From Tunicatimonas pelagia (lineage in GTDB: Bacteria; Bacteroidota; Bacteroidia; Cytophagales; Cyclobacteriaceae): a stretch of 64,000 nt of DNA. A program made the translations under genes and the position numbers. The notes beneath the pieces are model-generated. The model had not been told where the DNA came from. It ran no database searches and was given only the letters and a program-made list of their open reading frames with translations. Every line of letters begins with the position of its first letter. The stretch's first letter is position 1. Location: positions 6,576,501-6,640,500 of the forward strand of contig NZ_CP120683.1 of assembly GCF_030506325.1 (NCBI RefSeq). The letters are read 5' to 3'. Of this stretch, positions 1 to 7,848 are shown piece by piece.

Positions 1-298
1 CCTGCTTTTTCGGATAATATAAGCAAAGCTTTTGCTCCGTAGTTGAGTAGACATGTGGTAATTTCGTGTGACCTGGAGCTAGGGCTAATTTTGGCTCCAA
101 CACGTAGAAATTTATTCCTTTATTAAAATGGTAGTGCAGTTTAACCTGGTAGTTGTCGCTGAGCGGCGTAGGGGTTAGAGTATGAGTCCAAATGAGAGAG
201 CTCTCCCGGTTTCGTCTTACTTCCGAGTTAGGAAATATCGACTTCAACGTACCTTCTTGTACAATTAATGATATTCGTTTATTCTTCGCTTTTACCAT
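1..298 (-). CDS. E2-like ubiquitin-conjugating protein of short type II CBASS (3' end outside window)
   Basis: An open frame on the minus strand begins at an ATG at 298-296 and stays open for 99 codons to the window edge. It overlaps the 3' end of the CD-NTase gene by 20 bp in another frame, which suggests translational coupling. The residues include YVLEPKLAL at 65-73, LPHVYS at 80-85 and LCLYYPKK at 91-98. This order resembles the HPN...CL core of E2 enzymes, which would make H82 the HPN-like histidine and C92 the catalytic cysteine (inference). In short type II CBASS a lone E2-like protein conjugates the CD-NTase to a target and primes it. Its position directly after a CD-NTase supports the call. 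The C-terminal part and any following gene cannot be seen. Confidence 0.78.
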   Translation of the reverse strand, partial: MVKAKNKRISLIVQEGTLKSIFPNSEVRRNRESSLIWTHTLTPTPLSDNYQVKLHYHFNKGINFYVLEPKLALAPGHTKLPHVYSTTEQKLCLYYPKKQ

Positions 299-1499
299 AG
301 AAGTTGTGATTCTTTACTGTTGCTCCCACACTTCCCAAGATTCCCGTACCAGCGGCCATTTTTTGCTGTCCGTTTTCACGAGACTGCCTTGCTTGGTTTC
401 CCATTTTGCTAAACGCTTCGGTGACGGCACGCTGGCCAAATGGACGTTCCATTGCTTTCTCTATCAGATGTAATCCTCGCTGATCTATAGCTTCGCGTAC
501 ATCATGTTTTACTTGAGTTAGCCAACGGTAAAAGTTTTCTTCTTTTTGTGGGTACTCAGCCCACTTGTCTGCAAAGTTCTCTGCTGGGTTTACCGGGTTT
601 GGAATCCATTTCTCAATTCGTCCGCCTACATAACGTTCTTCTACTAAGGTTGACATTTGAGCAACAATATTTAGTAAAGCCATTGTTACGTCAGTTTCCT
701 TCTGATAAGCGCGAGCTGCCAAAGTGGTAATAATGATCGAGATTGGTCTATGTTCGTCACCGTTAAACATTATATCACGATGCCGCTTCAATAGCTGCAC
801 TGCCTGCTGTAACGGGAGTTTATTTTTGGTGTAGTTAGGCACTGGTTGTACTGTGGCAACTGCCTCCATTGATTTTCTAACCTCGAGACTTGCTTGTTCC
901 AAAAACCAAATGGCGTAACCAAAGGGATTGCTACTTGGCCAATGGCTAGGATCAGTAGATGTCCAGTAGTTAGGGAGGGTATTATCAGTGATGCTGATGA
1001 GTAATTCATTTGCTCTTTCCAACTCTCGTTCACTAAATGACTTCTCTAGCAAGATATCATAGCCTTGTGCTACTAAAGCTGGTAAAATATCCATGTGAAA
1101 ACGAAGGGATTCGGCGTAGTGTAACGTCCAGCACCGACGACCTTCTTCATCAATCATCTTTTTATAGGTACCATGATCCTTGAGCCGATCACCTACAATC
1201 TTTTTTACATCGAACTGTGTCCAATTTGCTTGCTTTCCTTTTAATTGACACACTGCGTCAATGTCTAGCTCGCCTCCTTCATTTACTGCTTTAATCATCG
1301 TACCAATCAGAAAAGAACCTTGAGGAGTGATTTCCGGCTTATAAGGCGACAGTAGCGAATCTTCTTGCGCTAACCAGTCGCCTACTGCTTGGTAGCGGTT
1401 TACTACATCTTGATGTTGCTTTTCGGTAATATCTAGCGTCTCTGCTAGATTGTTCAGTATTTTGCTGAACGCTTCGTTTTCCTGTAGATCTGTTATCAT
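279..1499 (-). CDS. CBASS CD-NTase (cyclic oligonucleotide synthase)
   Basis: A 406-residue DncV/cGAS-like nucleotidyltransferase that would make a cyclic di- or trinucleotide on phage infection. The Pol-beta-type signature is present: GS at 61-62, the metal-binding pair D79 and D81 in the LDIDAVC block, and a third acidic residue D137 in FHMDILP. The gene starts 5 bp after the effector gene, and its last 20 bp overlap the E2-like gene. The C-terminus ends H398-N-F-Y-G402 followed by KSEE. In type II CBASS the CD-NTase C-terminus is the part handled by the E2, so this tail matters. A clade D or G enzyme is plausible because Cap5 partners are often of these types, but clade and product cannot be fixed from motifs alone. 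Confidence 0.92.
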   Translation of the reverse strand: MITDLQENEAFSKILNNLAETLDITEKQHQDVVNRYQAVGDWLAQEDSLLSPYKPEITPQGSFLIGTMIKAVNEGGELDIDAVCQLKGKQANWTQFDVKKIVGDRLKDHGTYKKMIDEEGRRCWTLHYAESLRFHMDILPALVAQGYDILLEKSFSERELERANELLISITDNTLPNYWTSTDPSHWPSSNPFGYAIWFLEQASLEVRKSMEAVATVQPVPNYTKNKLPLQQAVQLLKRHRDIMFNGDEHRPISIIITTLAARAYQKETDVTMALLNIVAQMSTLVEERYVGGRIEKWIPNPVNPAENFADKWAEYPQKEENFYRWLTQVKHDVREAIDQRGLHLIEKAMERPFGQRAVTEAFSKMGNQARQSRENGQQKMAAGTGILGSVGATVKNHNFYGKSEE

Positions 1500-1504
1500 A
1501 TTAC

Positions 1505-2635
1505 TTAGTGGTTTATAATTTCTAGTGCTTTGAAAAATCCGCTATTAGCGGTATTTTCATCGTAAATATGCAGCGGTATATCAGCCTTGGGCATCCAAAT
1601 ACGACCTAACTCAACTGCGGTAGCTATTGGCATCGCTGGGAAAATATGCAACGGAGTTTTACTATCGTAATGAGCTTTGATTTCGTTAAATAATCTTCGT
1701 ATCGCTTCGCTGAAATCTTGCAAATGTCGTTTACTTCGTAAAAAGTCGTTGAAAGGCTGGTCAATGGTGAGGGTATAGATTGAACAATTTTTGCCAAGCA
1801 CACTGGTAATTCGATCATTATTGATTGTCGCGCTCAACGAAATGTTTAATGCTACAGAAGGGTGTTTTACTTCTGGCTGGTTAATATAATACTCAATTGG
1901 AGCTACATCCTTTGGAAAATTCCATGATTTAGGTTCTCGCACAGGCTGGTGTACGGCTATCTGATGAATATCGGAGAGAAGAGTACCTAGCTTGATTAGT
2001 AGGGGTTGTGGTGCAAAAGCAAATAATGAGAGGTGTTTGATCTCACCTCGTCGAAATTTTGGTCGAAGCTGTTCCGAAAATTGAGCGTTTAAATTCTCAA
2101 TTTCCGTATCCCAGAATAACTGATTTTTGTCCTGCTGTGGACTATTTGATAGACTTAGATCAGTAGCTGAGGAGGTCGCTGGATAATGGGAAGGTAAAAG
2201 ATATTCTTTTACTGCTTCGTAGCTAAGCACTGGGCTGTGTTTCCCTACGTTTGCTTTATAGAGAACGATGTGGCTACTCATATTAGGATCAATAGATGTT
2301 ATCCGTGCTATTCGTTCTTCGTGCTCCTTTTTCATTTCTACCAATAATGTCTCCGGATGCCCATCAACATCTACCTTGTCAATTAAACGATGGTGTTCAT
2401 CGCAGAGTAACATTAAGTTTGTTAGGTTGTCTTTTAGTTTTTCAGAAAGGACCTTATCTCCTCGCGGACCATTCGGGGAATCAGCAATAATATGAGCAAT
2501 ATAGGCTTGATTAAATTTGCTTTTTGTAATTATATCCTGATATAAAGGCTTATTACAGCCTCTAAACTGACACCGTCCAGACGCTATTCCCCAAAGTATG
2601 AGTTTTGTTGATTGGGGGATATAGGATACACTCAT
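1505..2635 (-). CDS. cap5: Cap5-type CBASS effector, HNH endonuclease fused to SAVED domain
   Basis: A 376-residue effector that in its family degrades DNA once a cyclic nucleotide binds the SAVED domain. The N-terminal HNH domain, about residues 15-110, shows zinc-binding and catalytic pieces: C22 and C27, the AHI block with H48, and LLCDEHHRLID with C78, H81 and H82. The C-terminal SAVED domain, about 190-370, carries the characteristic FPAMPIATAVELGR and IPLHIYDEN segments. It is the first gene of the operon, 5 bp ahead of the CD-NTase. About 100 bp separate it from the end of nrdA, with a terminator between them, so it probably has its own promoter, though no clear consensus was found there. 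Confidence 0.93.
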   Translation of the reverse strand: MSVSYIPQSTKLILWGIASGRCQFRGCNKPLYQDIITKSKFNQAYIAHIIADSPNGPRGDKVLSEKLKDNLTNLMLLCDEHHRLIDKVDVDGHPETLLVEMKKEHEERIARITSIDPNMSSHIVLYKANVGKHSPVLSYEAVKEYLLPSHYPATSSATDLSLSNSPQQDKNQLFWDTEIENLNAQFSEQLRPKFRRGEIKHLSLFAFAPQPLLIKLGTLLSDIHQIAVHQPVREPKSWNFPKDVAPIEYYINQPEVKHPSVALNISLSATINNDRITSVLGKNCSIYTLTIDQPFNDFLRSKRHLQDFSEAIRRLFNEIKAHYDSKTPLHIFPAMPIATAVELGRIWMPKADIPLHIYDENTANSGFFKALEIINH

Positions 2636-2691
2636 CGATTCTTCTTTTTGTGATTACTTTATTCTTTTTTTAAGAATTTATAGTATAATAA

Positions 2692-2721
2692 AAAGCGCCG
2701 ACAAATTAATACCGACGCTTT
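2692..2721 (-). terminator. Rho-independent terminator of nrdA
   Basis: The minus-strand transcript after the nrdA stop folds as AAAGCG...CGCTTT, extended inward by G-C and G-U pairs around a short AT loop, and is followed by a T run. It insulates nrdA from the CBASS operon. Confidence 0.7.
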
Positions 2722-2737
2722 CTTGTGATCTCAGATT

Positions 2738-5185
2738 TTAGCTTCCGCAGGCTTCGCAGCCGTCGGGGTCATCGAGGGAACATTGCATGTCGGATTGCTT
2801 TTGGGCTTGGGGACCGGCTCCGGCATTGCCCTGGGATTGTCCTCCTCCGTAGGCCGGGGCACCTACCGGAACTTCCGCCGCCTGCGGTTGCCCTTGGGTA
2901 AGAGCCGCTTTGTCAACCGTAAACTTGATGGCATCGGTTGCTGCTTTGGTGCGGAGGTAGTACATTCCAGTTTTCAGTCCCTTCTTCCAGGCGTAGAAGT
3001 GCATAGACGTTAGCTTACCGAAGTTCGGGTCTTGCATATGGATGTTCAGGCTCTGGCTTTGGCAAATGTAGGCACCACGATCGGCAGCCATATCCAAAAT
3101 GGTCTTCTGCGAGATCTCCCAGGTCGTTTTGTACAGATCTTTGAGGTGCTGCGGAATCTCGTTGATGTTCTGAATAGAACCGTTCTCAGCAATCAGGCGG
3201 TTCTTCATATTGTCGTTCCACAAGTCCAGATCAACCAGGTCGCGCAGCAGGTGCTTATTCACCACCACAAATTCACCGGACAGTACGCGGCGGGTGTAGA
3301 TGTTAGAGGTGTACGGCTCAAAGCACTCGTTATTCCCCAGAATCTGGGAGGTAGAAGCCGTCGGCATTGGAGCGAGTAACAAGGAGTTACGCACCCCGTT
3401 TTTCTTCACTTCTTTTTTCAAAGCCGTCCAATCCCAGCGGTTGCTTTCAGGGGTGACGCCCCACATATCAAACTGGAAGATGCCTTTGGAGACGGGCGAA
3501 CCCTTAAACGTCTTGTAAGCTCCTTCAACTTTCGCCAGCTCCATAGAAGTCTCCATAGAAGCGTAGTAGATAGTCTCAAAAATGTCGCGATTCAGTCCCT
3601 GAGCTTCTTCTGACTCAAACGGCATCTTGAGCATAATGAAAGCATCGGCCAGTCCCTGAATACCAATTCCAATGGGGCGGTGCCGCATGTTGGAGTTCTC
3701 GGCTTCTTTCACCGGATAGTAGTTCACATCAATCACCTTATTCAGGTTGCGCGTTACTACTTTGGTTATTTCGTACAGCTTCTGATGATCGAAGAAGTTG
3801 TTGCCGTTTTCATCCTGACTGATGAACTTGGGCAGCGCGATAGAGGCCAGATTACAAACCGCTACTTCATCCTTCGAGGTGTACTCAATAATCTCGGTAC
3901 AGAGGTTCGACGAACGAATGGTTCCTAGGTTCTTCTGATTTGATTTCTTGTTCGCCGCATCTTTGAAGAGCATATACGGAGTACCAGTCTCTACCTGGGC
4001 TTCCAGAATCTCAAACCACAGCTCCTGCGCTTTTACTACGCGACGCGCTCGTCCTTCGCGTTCGTACTTCTCGTACATCTTCTCAAACTCCTCACCGTAT
4101 TTGTCGTACAGTCCGGGGCACTCGTTAGGGCAGAATAGCGACCACTCTTCGTTATCTTCCACCCGCTTCATAAACAAATCGGGAATCCACAGCGCGTAGA
4201 ACAGATCGCGGGCGCGAAGCTCTTCTTTACCGTGGTTACGTTTCAGTTGTAAGAACTCGAACACATCGGAGTGCCAGGGTTCCAAATAAATAGCGAAGCT
4301 GCCTTTTCGTTTTCCACCACCCTGGTCGACGTAACGAGCCGTCATATCGAAGTTCCGTAGCATCGGCACAATTCCGTTAGAAGTACCATTGGTGCCGCGA
4401 ATGTACGAACCGGTTCCCCGCACGTGGTGAATACTTAAACCGATTCCTCCGGCCGATTGTGAAATCTGGGCGCACTGCTTCAGTGTGTCGTAAATACCAT
4501 CAATGGAATCGTCTTGGATAGTTAGTAGGAAGCAACTGGAAAGCTGAGGTTTGGGAGTACCCGCATTGAAGAGGGTAGGGGTGGCGTGAGTAAACCACTT
4601 CTCGGAAAGTAGATTGTAGGTCTCAATCGCCGCTTCAATATCTTCTCCGTGAATACCAACCGCTACCCGCATCAGCATATGCTGCGGGCGCTCTACTACT
4701 TTTCCGTCTAGCTTAATCAAGTACGACCGCTCTAGGGTTTTAAAGCCGAAAAAGTCGTAGCTGTAGTCACGACTGTAAATGATGGTAGAATCTAATTGGG
4801 CGGCATGTTTTTTAATGACTGCGTAGGTCTCCTTAGAGATGAGCGGGGCGTGCTCGCCGGTTTTTTGGTCTACGTAAGAGTAGAGCCGTTTCATAGTATT
4901 GGAGAACGACTTACTAGTAACCTTATGCAGATTGGAGATGGCGATCCGAGCCGCTAGCACGGCATAGTCCGGATGTTTTACTGTGAGGGTAGCGGCAGTT
5001 TCGGCAGCCAGATTATCTAGCTCTACGGTAGTTACCCCATCGTAGATTCCGGTGATTACTTTTTTAGCCACCTCTACGTCACTCACGTAGTTGGTGTCTA
5101 AATTATAGCAGAGTTTCTCAATTCGGGCGGTAATCTTATCAAATTTGACTGATTCCCGCCTTCCATCGCGTTTGATTACTAACAT
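2738..5185 (-). CDS. nrdA: Ribonucleoside-diphosphate reductase, alpha subunit (class Ia)
   Basis: An 815-residue catalytic subunit that reduces ribonucleoside diphosphates to deoxy forms. The N-terminal ATP-cone (about 1-90) starts [11 protein letters not shown], and allosteric control by ATP/dATP is expected from it. Active-site residues fall at C218 (SSCF), N427, C429 and E431 (SSNLCTEI) and C444. The radical-relay tyrosines lie in the TGMYYLR block. The C-terminal tail ends with a CEACGS cysteine pair used for re-reduction. The spacing of these residues matches the eukaryotic-like class Ia enzyme. nrdB lies 27 bp upstream on the same strand, so the genes form an operon transcribed nrdB then nrdA, closed by the terminator at 2692-2721. 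Confidence 0.98.
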   Translation of the reverse strand: MLVIKRDGRRESVKFDKITARIEKLCYNLDTNYVSDVEVAKKVITGIYDGVTTVELDNLAAETAATLTVKHPDYAVLAARIAISNLHKVTSKSFSNTMKRLYSYVDQKTGEHAPLISKETYAVIKKHAAQLDSTIIYSRDYSYDFFGFKTLERSYLIKLDGKVVERPQHMLMRVAVGIHGEDIEAAIETYNLLSEKWFTHATPTLFNAGTPKPQLSSCFLLTIQDDSIDGIYDTLKQCAQISQSAGGIGLSIHHVRGTGSYIRGTNGTSNGIVPMLRNFDMTARYVDQGGGKRKGSFAIYLEPWHSDVFEFLQLKRNHGKEELRARDLFYALWIPDLFMKRVEDNEEWSLFCPNECPGLYDKYGEEFEKMYEKYEREGRARRVVKAQELWFEILEAQVETGTPYMLFKDAANKKSNQKNLGTIRSSNLCTEIIEYTSKDEVAVCNLASIALPKFISQDENGNNFFDHQKLYEITKVVTRNLNKVIDVNYYPVKEAENSNMRHRPIGIGIQGLADAFIMLKMPFESEEAQGLNRDIFETIYYASMETSMELAKVEGAYKTFKGSPVSKGIFQFDMWGVTPESNRWDWTALKKEVKKNGVRNSLLLAPMPTASTSQILGNNECFEPYTSNIYTRRVLSGEFVVVNKHLLRDLVDLDLWNDNMKNRLIAENGSIQNINEIPQHLKDLYKTTWEISQKTILDMAADRGAYICQSQSLNIHMQDPNFGKLTSMHFYAWKKGLKTGMYYLRTKAATDAIKFTVDKAALTQGQPQAAEVPVGAPAYGGGQSQGNAGAGPQAQKQSDMQCSLDDPDGCEACGS

Positions 5186-5212
5186 AGCCTAGAGAAATTA
5201 ATTTAGTAGATA

Positions 5213-6208
5213 TTAAAATTCTTCGTTTAAAGAAAACTTAGGACGGTCTTGGTCTTGGGTACTATTTTTCACTCCCGCTTTTTGGTACTCACCTACGCGC
5301 TTCTCAAAGAAGTTAGTCTTGCCTTGCAGCGAGATCATCTCCATAAAGTCGAACGGATTCTGAGCATTGTATACCTTGGCGCAGTTGAGTTCTAGCAATA
5401 AGCGATCAGCCACAAACTCAATGTACTGACACATCAGTTCGGCGTTCATGCCAATTAGGCTCACGGGTAGTGCATCGGTCACAAACTCTTTTTCAATCTC
5501 TACCGCATCGATAATAATTTTCCGAACGGTTTCTTCCGAAAGCTTTGTGTTAAGGTGTTCATTATAAAGATGGCAGGCAAAGTCGCAGTGCATTCCTTCA
5601 TCGCGGGAGATCAGCTCATTGGAAAAGGTCAAACCGGGCATCAGTCCCCGCTTCTTCAGCCAGAAGATTGAGCAGAACGAACCGGAGAAGAAAATACCTT
5701 CTACCGCTGCAAATGCCACCAAACGTTCAGCAAAGCTTCCTTCATCAATCCAGCGCAAAGCCCAATCGGCTTTTTTCTTCACGCAGTCCATGGTTTCAAT
5801 GGCGTTGAAGAGCTTGTTCTTTTCCTGGCTGTCTTTTACGTAAGTATCTATTAATAAGGAGTACGTTTCGGAGTGGATATTCTCCATCGCAATCTGAAAG
5901 CCGTAGAAAAACTTGGCTTCGGTATACTGCACCTCGTTTACGAAGTTCTCGGCCAAATTCTCATTAACGATACCATCGCTGGCGGCGAAAAAGGCAAGCA
6001 CGTGGGAGATGAAGTGGCGCTCGCCATCGTTCAGATTTCCCCAGTCCTTCAAGTCCTGACTTAAATCGATTTCTTCGGCCGTCCAGAAACTAGCTTCCGA
6101 TTTTTTATACCATTGCCAGATGTCATCGTGCTCAATAGGGAATAGCACAAACCGATTGGGGTTCTCCTGTAAAATAGGCTCGTTTAAATCAACAGTTTTC
6201 TCACTCAT
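5213..6208 (-). CDS. nrdB: Ribonucleoside-diphosphate reductase, beta subunit (class Ia)
   Basis: A 331-residue di-iron subunit that generates the tyrosyl radical used by NrdA. The candidate metal ligands are all present: D78, E109, H112, E170, E204 and H207. The radical tyrosine is kept at Y116 in HSETYSLL, so this is not a Tyr-less class Ic protein. The segment around [14 protein letters not shown] is very close to vertebrate R2 proteins, as is usual for Bacteroidota. The C-terminal tail, which docks to the alpha subunit, ends FSLNEEF. It is the first gene of the nrdBA operon. Its promoter should lie in the 516-bp gap upstream, but I found no convincing consensus or NrdR box there. Confidence 0.98.
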   Translation of the reverse strand: MSEKTVDLNEPILQENPNRFVLFPIEHDDIWQWYKKSEASFWTAEEIDLSQDLKDWGNLNDGERHFISHVLAFFAASDGIVNENLAENFVNEVQYTEAKFFYGFQIAMENIHSETYSLLIDTYVKDSQEKNKLFNAIETMDCVKKKADWALRWIDEGSFAERLVAFAAVEGIFFSGSFCSIFWLKKRGLMPGLTFSNELISRDEGMHCDFACHLYNEHLNTKLSEETVRKIIIDAVEIEKEFVTDALPVSLIGMNAELMCQYIEFVADRLLLELNCAKVYNAQNPFDFMEMISLQGKTNFFEKRVGEYQKAGVKNSTQDQDRPKFSLNEEF

Positions 6209-6656
6209 AACAGCTATATAATTAATTTCTATACTTTAAATAAGTAATGCGGGATTATACGATTTTGTTGCAAAGAACCATGAGAAAATTCACGATTTCG
6301 TAAAAAGAACGCTTGGATAAAGACAGATAGGCTTAGGTAGTGAAAAAAACATGCTCTTCATCAAGCACTCTTCACAAATATGTTGATTTAGGCGAGAAAG
6401 AAAAAGGTTTTTCGGTATTTCCCCGGAGGAATTTCGGTTTTATATTTAACCTATTATTGAAGGTGTTATTTATAAAATACTGATTAGTAGTAGGTTGTAT
6501 AGCAATTATTTTCTCTGAAATTTCGACACAATTTCTTAACATTGGGTTGCTCCGTTACCTGGGCAGGTTTACTTATTCTGAGTAATTATTTGTCATAATG
6601 ATAGGTTCGTTAATCAAGGGGCAACTTTTTTACTAAAAAATGGGTTGGACGTAAGG
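6209..6656. other. Intergenic region between divergent nrdB and rplU
   Basis: An AT-rich gap that should hold the nrdBA promoter and upstream sequence of rplU. No open frame with protein-like composition, no tRNA and no strong hairpin was recognised. Confidence 0.5.
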
Positions 6657-6687
6657 TTGGCGGAAAAGCAAGAAAACACTATATTTG
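6657..6687 (+). promoter_or_regulatory. Bacteroidota-type promoter for rplU-rpmA
   Basis: TTG at 6657-6659 is followed after 20 bp by TATATTTG at 6680-6687. This fits the primary sigma factor consensus of Bacteroidota (-33 TTG, -7 TAnnTTTG). It implies a leader of roughly 75-80 nt before the rplU ATG at 6770, long enough for control elements; none was recognised. Confidence 0.75.
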
Positions 6688-6769
6688 CGCCTCGTTTCCA
6701 AATAAGTAATAAGAATAACTACGGTTGATGATGGTGACTATCCATTGTCAATTATCAATTTCCAACTGT

Positions 6770-7369
6770 ATGTATGCAATTGTTGACATTGCCGGAAAGC
6801 AATTTAAAGTAGAAAAAGATCGGTTCGTGTATGCCCCTAGTGTGGCAGGCGATGCCGGCGCTTCCGTTGAATTTGACCGAGTGCTCCTTATCGAAGATGA
6901 TAACGGAGTAGAAGTAGGCACTCCCACCGTAGGTGGAGCTCGCGTGGCCGGAACCATTCTGGAGCACGGTCGGGGCGACAAGGTCATTGTATTTAAGAAA
7001 AAACGCCGTAAGGGCTACAAGAAAAAGCAGGGGCACCGTCAGGGCTACTCCAAAATCATGATTGATGATATTCTGCTGAAGGGCCAACAGGCTAGTAAGA
7101 AAGCCAAAAAAGAAGAAGCTCCGAAGGCTGATGCTCCTAAGCCCGAAGCGGTGCAAGCGGAAGCTACCGCTCAAGATGATTTGAAGAAAATTAGTGGCGT
7201 TGGGCCTGCTTTTGAGAAAGCACTAAATGAGTACGGAATTCATACCTACCAGCAAATAATTGATCTGTCTGCTGAGGAGATTGAGAAACTAGCCGAAGAG
7301 GTGGATGGTGTTACTGTAGAGATGGTACAGGATGATTGGATTCCTCAGGCCAAAGAACTGAATGCTTAA
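6770..7369 (+). CDS. rplU: Ribosomal protein L21 (bL21) with C-terminal helix-hairpin-helix extension
   Basis: The first ~100 residues are bL21, starting MYAIVDIAGKQFKV and containing the basic KKKRRKGYKKKQGHRQGYS rRNA-binding stretch. An upstream in-frame ATG at 6725 was rejected because the extra 15 residues are not L21-like and derive from low-complexity leader sequence. After an Ala/Glu/Lys-rich linker (about 110-137), residues about 140-199 form a helix-hairpin-helix-like domain with the KKISGVGPAFEKAL motif. A standard L21 is about 103 residues, so this protein nearly doubles it. HhH domains bind nucleic acid backbones, so the tail may contact rRNA or another RNA (inference). rpmA follows after 32 bp in the usual L21-L27 order. 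Confidence 0.95.
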   Translation: MYAIVDIAGKQFKVEKDRFVYAPSVAGDAGASVEFDRVLLIEDDNGVEVGTPTVGGARVAGTILEHGRGDKVIVFKKKRRKGYKKKQGHRQGYSKIMIDDILLKGQQASKKAKKEEAPKADAPKPEAVQAEATAQDDLKKISGVGPAFEKALNEYGIHTYQQIIDLSAEEIEKLAEEVDGVTVEMVQDDWIPQAKELNA

Positions 7370-7401
7370 AAAGAAGGTTAACCTATTAAACAAAAAATAT
7401 C

Positions 7402-7659
7402 ATGGCACATAAGAAAGGAGCCGGTAGCTCTAAAAACGGACGTGATTCGGAAAGTAAACGGCTCGGCGTAAAAAGATTTGGTGGTGAAAATGTAATCGCC
7501 GGAAATATCATTGTGCGCCAACGAGGCACTAAGCACCACCCGGGCACCAACGTGGGTATGGGTAAAGATCATACGCTTTTTGCTCTGACCGAGGGTAAGG
7601 TACAGTTCAAGAAAGGTCGTCAAGATCGTTCTTACGTTCATGTCGTAAGCGAAGCTTAG
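7402..7659 (+). CDS. rpmA: Ribosomal protein L27 (bL27)
   Basis: An 85-residue protein of standard length with the [16 protein letters not shown] start, the [18 protein letters not shown] core and the family's basic composition. The N-terminus follows the initiator methionine directly, without the Firmicutes-type cleaved leader, and is expected to reach the peptidyl transferase centre. It forms an operon with rplU and is followed by a likely terminator. Confidence 0.98.
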   Translation: MAHKKGAGSSKNGRDSESKRLGVKRFGGENVIAGNIIVRQRGTKHHPGTNVGMGKDHTLFALTEGKVQFKKGRQDRSYVHVVSEA

Positions 7660-7687
7660 ATTAGTTTACTCCCAAAACTATCTATTT

Positions 7688-7716
7688 GCCAGTTCTATTT
7701 CAGGGCTGGCTTTTTC
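7688..7716 (+). terminator. Probable terminator after rpmA
   Basis: GCCAG at 7688-7692 pairs with CTGGC at 7706-7710, followed directly by TTTTT. The stem is short, so this is a modest call supported mainly by position. Confidence 0.5.
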
Positions 7717-7848
7717 TGTTTATAAGCCCTCGTAATTTCTCACAATACCTTACACCTCTGCTAAAAGCCGCTTTTTTGTCACTAAAGCGGACACCTGAAA
7801 AGGTAAATTTACTCGTTACGTAATCAACACTGTGCCGAGCAATTTACC

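Noticed and set aside
192..473. 93-codon plus-strand frame over the CD-NTase and E2-like 3' region
   Set aside because: Antisense to two well-supported CBASS genes and without recognisable features.
6676..6690. NrdR-box-like ACACTATATTTGCG in the nrdB-rplU gap
   Set aside because: Single copy, about 470 bp from nrdB, and it coincides with the -7 element of the rplU promoter.
6725..6769. Extended N-terminus for L21 from an upstream ATG
   Set aside because: The extra residues derive from a word-like repeat and do not fit L21, which starts MYAIV.
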